Positions 6,864 through 13,249 of a stretch of 13,249 bases of DNA are shown one piece after another. The notes beneath the pieces were generated by a model. The model did no database searches. It saw only the letters and a program-made list of their open reading frames with translations, and had not been told where the DNA came from. Made by a program: the position numbers and the translations under genes. Where the stretch lies: assembly GCA_003567115.1 (NCBI GenBank), contig PXAP01000310.1:1-13249 (forward strand). Direction: 5' to 3'. Every line of letters starts with the position of its first letter. Position 1 is the stretch's first letter. The DNA is from Bacteroidota bacterium (GTDB taxonomy: Bacteria > Bacteroidota > Bacteroidia > Bacteroidales > PUMT01).

Positions 6864-8777
6864 ATGCGAACAATCATAGAATTATTTGAGGAAAGCGTAA
6901 AAAAATACGGCAACAATCCTTTAATGCTTGAAAAAAGAAAAGGCAGCTATGAAAGCACAAATTATAATGAAATCAGGAAATCAGTTGTTCAATTTGCTGC
7001 GGGACTGATGACAATGGGTGTGGTAAAAGGAGACCGCATTGCCCTTCTCTCGGAAGGAAGAAATGACTGGGTCATATCAGAACTTGCCGTGCTTTACGCA
7101 GGTGCAATCAATATACCATTATCGGTAAAGCTGGGAGATGCCTCGGAAATAAGGTTCCGTCTTGCTCACTCAGGATCAAAAATGATCATTATTTCCGGAA
7201 GCCAGTCGCACAAAATGAAAGACCTTAAACATGAACTGCCTCAGCTTGAAAATGTCATTCTTCTGGACAAACCTGAAAAAATGGATCAAAAAGACATCCT
7301 CTATCAGGATGTTTGTGAGGCGGGCAAAAAACTTCTTTTTGAAGATCCTGAAAAATTCAATGAATGCTGGAGTTCCATAAAAGGAGATGATTATGCCAAT
7401 ATTTGCTATACCTCCGGCACTACAGCCGATCCAAAAGGCATTATCCTCTCCCACAGAAATTATACTGCGAATATAGAACAGGCAAAAAGTCTCATGGATG
7501 TGCCCGAATGGTACACCACCCTGCTTATATTGCCGTGGGACCATGCATTTGCACATACTGCCGGCATATATACATTAATAGCCAGTGGCGCCAGTATGGC
7601 TTCAATCCAGGCCGGGAAAACCCCAATGGAAACCCTGAAAAATATTCCCCAAAACATCAGGGAGATCCGTCCGGTATTTTTACTGAGTGTCCCGGCCCTG
7701 GCCAAAAATTTCAAAAAAAATATTGAAACCGGTGTAAGGCAGAAGGGAAAAACAGCCAAAAAACTTTTTGATACCGGATTAAGTGTGGCATATGCATATA
7801 ACGGTATTGGATGGGATAAAGGCAAAGGCTTCAGATTTCTGCTCAAACCCCTGGTTAAACTGTTTGATAAAATACTATTCACAAAGGTGAGGGAGAATTT
7901 CGGGGGAAGGCTTAAATTTTTCATAGGAGGAGGGGCACTTCTGGATATTGAACTTCAGAAATTCTTTTATGCCCTGGGAATACCTATGTTCCAGGGGTAC
8001 GGGCTAACCGAAGCTTCACCGATAATCTCATCCAATTCTGAAAGCAGGCATAAGCTTGGTTCATCAGGATATCTGGTAAGTGATCTTGATCTGAAGATAT
8101 GCGATGAAGATAAGAATGAACTTTCAGCAGGTGAAAAAGGAGAAATTGTGGTCAGAGGAGAAAATGTAATGAAAGGTTACTGGAAAAACGAGGAGTCCAC
8201 AGAATCAACCATAGTTGACGGTTGGCTTTATACCGGAGATATGGGTTATATGGACACAGACGGATTTCTCTGCGTGCTTGGACGTTTCAAGAGTCTGCTG
8301 ATATCTGACGACGGCGAAAAATACAGTCCGGAAGGTATCGAGGAAGCGTTTACCGGGCAATCAGCATACATTGACCAATGTATGCTTTACAATAACCAGA
8401 AACCCTATACCGTGGCATTGATCGTGCCCAACAAAGAAGCATTGAACCGCTGGGTAAAAGAAAAAAATCTGAAGCCGGATACTGAAGAAGGCCAGGAAGC
8501 TATGCTAAAACTCATTGAAAATGAATTAAATGAATACCGGCTGGGAAGAAAGTTTGAGAAAATGTTTCCACAGCGATGGCTGCCGGTTTCAGCAGGCATT
8601 TTGGATGAGGCTTTCACCGAAAGTAATCAGCTGCTGAACAGCACCATGAAAATGGTAAGAGGAAAAATAACAGAAAAATATAAAAACCGCATAGAATATC
8701 TTTACACCTCAGAATCGAAAGATATATGCAATCCGCAAAATATTGAAGCTATAAACTCACTGATGACCGGAACCTGA
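6864..8777 (+). CDS. AMP-forming long-chain acyl-CoA synthetase-like ligase
   Basis: A 637-aa ANL-superfamily enzyme, expected to activate a fatty acid with ATP to the acyl-adenylate and transfer it to CoA. Motifs in order: P-loop YTSGTTADPKG (182-192), GYGLTE (378-383), GWLYTGD (453-459), and GRFKSLLISDDGEKYSP (473-489) at the hinge and start of the C-terminal lid. The C-terminal segment STMKMVRGKI (593-602) is in the place of the lid-domain catalytic lysine. Length and the GGGALL segment before GYGLTE fit the long-chain (FadD/ACSL-like) group better than acetyl-CoA synthetase or NRPS domains. Chain-length preference cannot be read. The frame is open upstream, but homology starts at MRTIIELFEESVKKYG, and the promoter position supports the ATG at 6864. 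Divergent from the SPOR lipoprotein gene; 83 bp before the PASTA gene. Confidence 0.9.
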   Translation: MRTIIELFEESVKKYGNNPLMLEKRKGSYESTNYNEIRKSVVQFAAGLMTMGVVKGDRIALLSEGRNDWVISELAVLYAGAINIPLSVKLGDASEIRFRLAHSGSKMIIISGSQSHKMKDLKHELPQLENVILLDKPEKMDQKDILYQDVCEAGKKLLFEDPEKFNECWSSIKGDDYANICYTSGTTADPKGIILSHRNYTANIEQAKSLMDVPEWYTTLLILPWDHAFAHTAGIYTLIASGASMASIQAGKTPMETLKNIPQNIREIRPVFLLSVPALAKNFKKNIETGVRQKGKTAKKLFDTGLSVAYAYNGIGWDKGKGFRFLLKPLVKLFDKILFTKVRENFGGRLKFFIGGGALLDIELQKFFYALGIPMFQGYGLTEASPIISSNSESRHKLGSSGYLVSDLDLKICDEDKNELSAGEKGEIVVRGENVMKGYWKNEESTESTIVDGWLYTGDMGYMDTDGFLCVLGRFKSLLISDDGEKYSPEGIEEAFTGQSAYIDQCMLYNNQKPYTVALIVPNKEALNRWVKEKNLKPDTEEGQEAMLKLIENELNEYRLGRKFEKMFPQRWLPVSAGILDEAFTESNQLLNSTMKMVRGKITEKYKNRIEYLYTSESKDICNPQNIEAINSLMTGT

Positions 8778-8860
8778 TTCATAATATATATCTTCGGATA
8801 CATAATAGGAATTTGAGCTTTTCGTTTCAACTATATTACAAATTGATTACCATAAATTAA

Positions 8861-9709
8861 ATGAAAGATATTTTAAAATTCATTTTAAGCAGAATATTCT
8901 GGAAGCATATTGCAATTATAGCCGGCTCAGCAATTTTTATAACTCTCTCGGTATTTATCGGATTAAAAATATATACCGATCATGGCAGAGCTTATGCCGT
9001 ACCGGATCTTAAAGGACTAACGGTTGAGGAAGCTGAAATGGTTACAAATGCAAGGAACCTGAGATACAAGATCTCCGACTCTGTATTTATCAGTCATGAA
9101 GCAAGGGGTACAGTGATAGACCAGAATCCCATGCCCAATTTCAGGGTTAAAGAAAACCGGACAATCTTCCTTACCATAAATGCCATGAACCCCGAAAGAG
9201 TACCCATGCCCGATGTTACAGGTGTTTCACTCCGGCAGGCAAGAGCTATAATTGAAACCCAGGGCCTTGAAGTAGGCCGGCTGATATATGTGCCTGACAT
9301 TGCCCTCAACAATGTGCTCAGACAGCAATATGAGAACAGAGAAATAAAACCGGGTGAAATGGTTGCCAGGGGTGACAGTATCGACCTGGTGCTTGGTGAA
9401 GGTCTGAGCACAATAACTACCTCTGTTCCCGATCTTCTTTATATGAATCAGGAAGAAGCCAGGAGCAGAATTCTGGAGTCATCACTGAACGTTGGAGCAA
9501 CTATTTATGATTCGACCGTAATAGAGGCGGAAGACTCTTTGAATGCATTTGTATACAGGCAAAGGCCGGAATATTATGAAGATCTGGAAATACGGCTGGG
9601 ATCAATAGTAGATATGTGGCTGTCAGTTGATTCAACACTAATTCCGGTTCCCGATACAATTGATATCGATATTGGTGAATTTGATGACGAGGAGATTATC
9701 ATACGTTAG
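8861..9709 (+). CDS. Membrane-anchored triple-PASTA protein
   Basis: A 282-aa protein with a short basic cytoplasmic start, one transmembrane helix (about 17-37) and a periplasmic part made of three PASTA domains at about 46-108 (starting YAVPDLKGLTVEEAE), 115-179 (PMPDVTGVSLRQAR) and 188-257 (SVPDLLYMNQEEAR). A short acidic tail (DIDIGEFDDEE) ends it. PASTA domains in Ser/Thr kinases and penicillin-binding proteins contact peptidoglycan or its precursors. No kinase or transpeptidase domain is present here, so it is a stand-alone PASTA protein and its exact job is unknown. The last 26 bp overlap the start of the next gene, so the two are probably translated from one transcript. I could not find a good TAnnTTTG promoter in the 83 bp upstream. 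Confidence 0.9.
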   Translation: MKDILKFILSRIFWKHIAIIAGSAIFITLSVFIGLKIYTDHGRAYAVPDLKGLTVEEAEMVTNARNLRYKISDSVFISHEARGTVIDQNPMPNFRVKENRTIFLTINAMNPERVPMPDVTGVSLRQARAIIETQGLEVGRLIYVPDIALNNVLRQQYENREIKPGEMVARGDSIDLVLGEGLSTITTSVPDLLYMNQEEARSRILESSLNVGATIYDSTVIEAEDSLNAFVYRQRPEYYEDLEIRLGSIVDMWLSVDSTLIPVPDTIDIDIGEFDDEEIIIR

Positions 9710-11537
9710 CCTGGCAGTTCTTCTTATCTGCCCCGTTACTGTCCACTCGCAGGAGATACTTTCAGGTATTGAGGTAAACCGGCAGGTAAGGGAGCGATAT
9801 CAGCAAAAGCCCCTTCTGAAATCTTCGGTAACCGGTTTGCTTGAACTCCCCTTTTTCGATGATTTTTCCTGCTCCGACATATATCCTGATGATGAAATAT
9901 GGTCGGACAGATACGTTTTCATAAATAATGATTATCCGGTTAATCCGGTTTCTGTGGGGGTAGCAACACTTGACGCCATAGATCATACCGGTGCATTGTA
10001 CGAGCATGCCTCAACCTGGCCGTTTTTAGCCGACCGGTTAACATCAAGGCCTGTTAATCTGAACTACATTCCGGAAGACAGCATTTATCTCAGCTTTTTT
10101 TACCAGCCCCAGGGGAGGGGTGACAGGCCCCAGCCACATGACTCACTGAGACTTGAATTTTATTCACCTGAAACAGAAAACTGGAGAGTGGTATGGTCTG
10201 TCCCTGGTGACACTCTTCATGATTTCAGACTTGTAATGTTTCCCGTGAAAGAGCCCGAGTATCTGCAGGAAGGCTTCCGCTTCCGCTTCAGCAATATAGC
10301 CAGCATCGGAGACAACCGTTATAATCCCGGGGCTATGGGAAATGCCGATCACTGGCATATTGATTATGTTTACCTTGACAGGAACAGGTCAATGACTGAT
10401 ACTGTTTTCAGGGATATAGCCTTCGTAAGGCCTTTGGGTTCTCTTTTGAATAATTATAATGCAATGCCATGGAGCCACTATATTTCGGGACGCCAGGCAG
10501 AAATGGCTTCGGTATTACCCCTTGTCTATAGTAACAATGATATTGTCAACAGAAGTGTAACAAGAGAATTTTCAATTGATAATGTTTACGAAAACCAGAC
10601 TGTTCACAGCTATTCAGGAGGAATGGCCGGTATAGGTGCAGGCGAAACCCATGAATACAATGCCGACCTCAGATATTATTTTGATTCCACAAATCCCGAT
10701 TCTGCACTTTTCAGGATCAAAGCGTGGCTTGTTACCGACGATTTTGACTACAAGGGAAATGATACAATAGTTCACTATCAGAATTTCAGCAATTATTTTG
10801 CCCTCGATGACGGTACTGCCGAAAACGGATACGGGCTTTTCGGGGGCGGAACAGAAAATGCAATGATAGCTTACAGGTTCAGGGCATATAAAGCAGATTC
10901 TCTGAGAGCAATTCAGATATATTTCAACCAGTCACTTAATCAGGCATCCAGGCAGTATTTCAACCTCGCCGTATGGGATGACGATGGTGGTAAGCCGGGA
11001 AATCTTCTTTATTCCCAGGAAGGAACAAGGCCGGTATACGAGGATGAACTTAACCGTTTCCACACCTACTACCTGGATAATGCAGTTCATGTCGCCCGGA
11101 ATTTTTATGTAGGCATAATACAAACTACTCCCGATTTTCTTAATATTGGCTTTGATGTAAACCGGAATAACCGTAACAGGATATTTTACAATATATACGG
11201 TGAATGGGAAAACAGCTCTTTTGAAGGCTCACTGATGATCCGACCGGTGGTGGGTAATCCCCTGTTCTCTTCTCCGGTTAACGGACAGGAAAAAAGAAAG
11301 GATCTGAAAATCTATCCGAACCCTGCTGTCAATGTGCTTTACATTGAACTGGAACCGGAAATTGAGCCAGGATCGGTTTCATATAAACTATTCAACAGTG
11401 TGGGTAAATTGGTATACCAGAGTACCGGCCATGTTCACAACATCGATATTTCATCTTTCCCTCCGGGTATTTATTATTTACATACAGAAAGCAGATCGGC
11501 TGACTTTAATACCAGAAAGATCCTGATCACACAATAA
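9684..11537 (+). CDS. T9SS-exported protein of unknown function
   Basis: A 617-aa secreted protein. I start it at the ATG at 9684 because MTRRLSYVSLAVLLICPVTVHSQ is a good Sec signal peptide, cleaved near residue 22; the frame is open to a TTG at 9660, but that would bury the signal. The C-terminal 79 residues (539-617) are a type A T9SS sorting domain: KDLKIYPNPAVNVLYIEL, LFNSVGKLVY, IDISSFPPGIYYLH. The protein should cross the outer membrane by T9SS and be attached or released. The N-terminal part (LPFFDDFS, VATLDAIDHTGALY) resembles a group of conserved Bacteroidota T9SS cargo I have seen but cannot name; the middle looks like beta-sandwich modules. There is no recognisable catalytic motif. 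It overlaps the PASTA gene by 26 bp and is 9 bp from the pseudouridine synthase gene. Confidence 0.85.
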   Translation: MTRRLSYVSLAVLLICPVTVHSQEILSGIEVNRQVRERYQQKPLLKSSVTGLLELPFFDDFSCSDIYPDDEIWSDRYVFINNDYPVNPVSVGVATLDAIDHTGALYEHASTWPFLADRLTSRPVNLNYIPEDSIYLSFFYQPQGRGDRPQPHDSLRLEFYSPETENWRVVWSVPGDTLHDFRLVMFPVKEPEYLQEGFRFRFSNIASIGDNRYNPGAMGNADHWHIDYVYLDRNRSMTDTVFRDIAFVRPLGSLLNNYNAMPWSHYISGRQAEMASVLPLVYSNNDIVNRSVTREFSIDNVYENQTVHSYSGGMAGIGAGETHEYNADLRYYFDSTNPDSALFRIKAWLVTDDFDYKGNDTIVHYQNFSNYFALDDGTAENGYGLFGGGTENAMIAYRFRAYKADSLRAIQIYFNQSLNQASRQYFNLAVWDDDGGKPGNLLYSQEGTRPVYEDELNRFHTYYLDNAVHVARNFYVGIIQTTPDFLNIGFDVNRNNRNRIFYNIYGEWENSSFEGSLMIRPVVGNPLFSSPVNGQEKRKDLKIYPNPAVNVLYIELEPEIEPGSVSYKLFNSVGKLVYQSTGHVHNIDISSFPPGIYYLHTESRSADFNTRKILITQ

Positions 11538-11546
11538 TTATATAAT

Positions 11547-12599
11547 ATGGCTGAAGATTTACCCGGGGAGGAACCTGGGGAAAACAACGATTTGTATGAA
11601 CATTACCGGTTTGAGGCAGATCGCGGACAAAAATTGCTCCGGATAGACAAATACCTGGTTAACCGTATTGAGAATGTTTCAAGAACCCGCCTTCAAAATG
11701 CTGCCTCGGCAGGGAACATCCTTGTAAACGGTACTCCGGTTAAATCAAGTTACAGGGTCAGGCCCGGAGATATTATTACTATCGTAATGGCTCATCCTCC
11801 CAGGGAGATAGAGCTGATTCCCGAAGATATACCCATTGATGTTATATATGAGGATGATGATTTGATTGTTGTAAACAAGGAGGCAGGCATGGTTGTGCAT
11901 CCCGGGCATGGAAACTATACCGGCACACTGATAAATGCAGTTGCTTGGAGATTAAGGGAAATGCCCCTGTTCATGTCGGGTGAATTGCGTCCCGGTCTGG
12001 TTCACAGGATAGACAAGAACACCAGCGGACTCCTGGTCATTGCCAAGACCGAACTGGCAATGAACCACCTGGCAAGACAGTTTTACGAGAGGAAGACCAG
12101 CAGGGAATATATAGCTGTTGTCTGGGGAATCCCCGCACCTGAGGAGGGAACTATAGAGGGAAATATTGGCAGGCATAAGAAAAACAGAATGAAGATGGAT
12201 GTATTTACCGATGGCTCAGAAGGGAAACATGCTGTGACCCATTACAGGGTTATCGAAAATCTGGGCTATATAAGTGTGGTTGAGTGCAGGCTTGAAACAG
12301 GAAGAACACACCAGATAAGGGTCCATATGAAACATATCGGCCATCCGCTTTTCAACGACGAAAGGTACGGTGGAGACCGGATATTAAGAGGAACCACCTT
12401 CACCAAATACAGACATTTCGTTAATAACTGCTTCAAAATCCTTCCCCGCCACGCCCTCCATGCAAAAATACTTGGTTTTTCACACCCTGTTACGGGAAAT
12501 GTACTCCGGTTTGAATCCGGATTGCCTGCGGATATGCAGCAGCTTATCGGGAAGTGGAGAAGATACACCGGCGGGCGGGAAAATTTACAGGCTGACTGA
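11547..12599 (+). CDS. RluA/RluD-family 23S rRNA pseudouridine synthase
   Basis: A 350-aa enzyme that isomerises uridine to pseudouridine in RNA. An S4 RNA-binding domain lies at about 30-85 (LRIDKYL, SRTRLQNAASAGNILVNG). The catalytic domain has LVHRIDKNTSGLLVIAKT (151-168) with catalytic Asp156, then ETGRTHQIRVHMKHIGHPL (250-268) and RHALHAKILGFSHPVTG (301-317). The S4 domain plus length point to an RluD-like enzyme (large-subunit helix 69), but RluC-like specificity cannot be excluded. An acidic extension of about 25 residues precedes the S4 domain. It starts 9 bp after the T9SS protein gene, so it is probably in the same operon. No convincing terminator follows. Confidence 0.94.
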   Translation: MAEDLPGEEPGENNDLYEHYRFEADRGQKLLRIDKYLVNRIENVSRTRLQNAASAGNILVNGTPVKSSYRVRPGDIITIVMAHPPREIELIPEDIPIDVIYEDDDLIVVNKEAGMVVHPGHGNYTGTLINAVAWRLREMPLFMSGELRPGLVHRIDKNTSGLLVIAKTELAMNHLARQFYERKTSREYIAVVWGIPAPEEGTIEGNIGRHKKNRMKMDVFTDGSEGKHAVTHYRVIENLGYISVVECRLETGRTHQIRVHMKHIGHPLFNDERYGGDRILRGTTFTKYRHFVNNCFKILPRHALHAKILGFSHPVTGNVLRFESGLPADMQQLIGKWRRYTGGRENLQAD

Positions 12600-12646
12600 G
12601 AACTGTCCGGTTTTTTATACTTTTACCAAACATTACATTCATGCGT

Positions 12647-12739
12647 ACAAATCAGGTTAATCAATTTAATAATCAGTGAATTATGTTTTGCAATTAATGC
12701 ATATTCAGTTTTTCAAACGCATGGATCCCCCTGGTTTGT
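12647..12739 (-). repeat. Copy 2 of the 93-bp intergenic element, inverted
   Basis: On the minus strand this matches 18-110 without gaps, 77 of 93 identical; the longest shared runs include CAGGGGGATCCAT and TTGATTAACCTG. On the + strand the ends are ACAAATCAGG (12647-12656) and CCTGGTTTGT (12730-12739), complementary over 10 bp with one G-T pair. It sits in the 209-bp gap between the pseudouridine synthase gene and ddl. The flanks (12600-12646 and 12740-12808) hold nothing I can name. Relative to its neighbours it is in the opposite orientation to copy 1. Confidence 0.72.
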
Positions 12740-12808
12740 TCATGTCTTTTTGTGTTACACAGTATCATGGGGATTCAATAAAATATATCTCATTTAATCG
12801 TTTCATCC

Positions 12809-13249
12809 ATGCATAAAAATATTGCCATTGTTGCCGGCGGCGACTCCTCAGAATATGTAGTATCGGTTGAAAGCGCTTCAAACATCCATGAATCTCTCGA
12901 CAAAAAGCTTTATAAGCCCCACCTGATAACAATGAGAAAAGATCAATGGGTGCTTGGCACCCTGGACGATCCCGGCCCTGCCATCGACAAAAACGATTTT
13001 TCTGTAACCGCCGGCACAGGAAAGATCCTGTTTGACTGTGTATTCATGGCCATTCACGGCACGCCGGGAGAGGACGGCAAGTTGCAGGCATACTTTGACC
13101 TGCTTCGGATTCCTTATACAAGCTGCAATGTGCTCACTTCTGCCCTTACATTCAACAAATATATATGCAAGGGCTTCCTTAACAACTTCAACATTCTCTC
13201 TCCCAAAGCCATGCTTGTGAGAAAAGGATATAAATTTGATGCAAAAAAA
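12809..13249 (+). CDS. ddl: D-alanine--D-alanine ligase, 5' part (cut by window end)
   Basis: The frame is open from the ATG at 12809 to the window edge, giving the first 147 residues of a protein that should be about 320-340 aa. It joins two D-Ala using ATP to make the terminal dipeptide of peptidoglycan precursors in the cytoplasm. The N-terminal fold is clear: KNIAIVAGGDSSEYVVSVESA (the family's glycine loop and Glu/Ser region), then VFMAIHGTPGEDGKLQAYFDLLRIPYTSCNVLTSALTFNKYICKGFL, matching the family's HG..GEDG.LQ..L....IPYTG pattern. IPYTS replaces the usual IPYTG. The ATP-grasp core lies beyond the window. It follows the PASTA, T9SS and pseudouridine synthase genes on the same strand, but with a 209-bp gap containing a repeat, so it may have its own promoter. 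Confidence 0.93.
   Translation, partial: MHKNIAIVAGGDSSEYVVSVESASNIHESLDKKLYKPHLITMRKDQWVLGTLDDPGPAIDKNDFSVTAGTGKILFDCVFMAIHGTPGEDGKLQAYFDLLRIPYTSCNVLTSALTFNKYICKGFLNNFNILSPKAMLVRKGYKFDAKK

Noticed and set aside
6623..6889. Small + strand frame across the divergent region
   Set aside because: It contains the whole predicted + promoter and overlaps the start of the acyl-CoA synthetase gene; no protein family is recognisable.
7460..7924. Minus-strand open frame of 154 codons inside the acyl-CoA synthetase gene
   Set aside because: The opposite strand encodes clear AMP-ligase motifs throughout this stretch, so the frame is antisense noise.
17..12739. The two inverted elements as the ends of a 12.7-kb composite transposon
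   Set aside because: The enclosed genes are core housekeeping functions, no transposase or integrase is present, and the copies differ at about 16 positions, so a recent single transposition is unlikely.

Overview
The window looks like ordinary chromosome of a Bacteroidota bacterium, probably class Bacteroidia. The evidence is a protein ending in a type IX secretion (T9SS) type A sorting domain, two promoters of the TTTG-N18-TAnnTTTG type used by this phylum, almost no Shine-Dalgarno sequences ahead of the start codons, and the family-specific look of the Rel, PurA, AMP-ligase and Ddl proteins. The DNA is moderately AT-rich. I see no rRNA, tRNA, CRISPR array, transposase, phage or defence gene.

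Left part (1-4257, + strand): a bifunctional (p)ppGpp synthetase/hydrolase (rel), a Fur-family repressor and adenylosuccinate synthetase (purA) run in the same direction. They join alarmone metabolism with a GTP-using purine enzyme that (p)ppGpp inhibits in other bacteria. Middle (4258-6545): purA converges on a minus-strand pair, an MFS carrier resembling MFSD1 and, upstream of it, a small SPOR-domain lipoprotein. The 261-bp convergent gap holds a GC-rich inverted-repeat element. A 318-bp divergent region (6546-6863) separates the lipoprotein from a long-chain acyl-CoA synthetase-like gene. It carries one well-formed promoter in each direction and two short palindromes.

Right part (8861-13249, + strand): a membrane-anchored protein with three PASTA domains, a T9SS-exported protein overlapping it by 26 bp, an RluD-type pseudouridine synthase 9 bp further on, and after 209 bp the 5' part of ddl (D-Ala-D-Ala ligase), cut by the window edge. 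PASTA and Ddl both point to peptidoglycan.

The most unusual signal is not a gene. A 93-bp intergenic sequence occurs twice in opposite orientation, at 18-110 just ahead of rel and at 12647-12739 ahead of ddl. The copies align without gaps at 77 of 93 positions. Each is bounded by roughly 10-bp terminal inverted repeats, and one arm pair differs between copies by a compensatory change. It is probably a small dispersed element (MITE-like or structured RNA). I found no convincing new multi-gene system.
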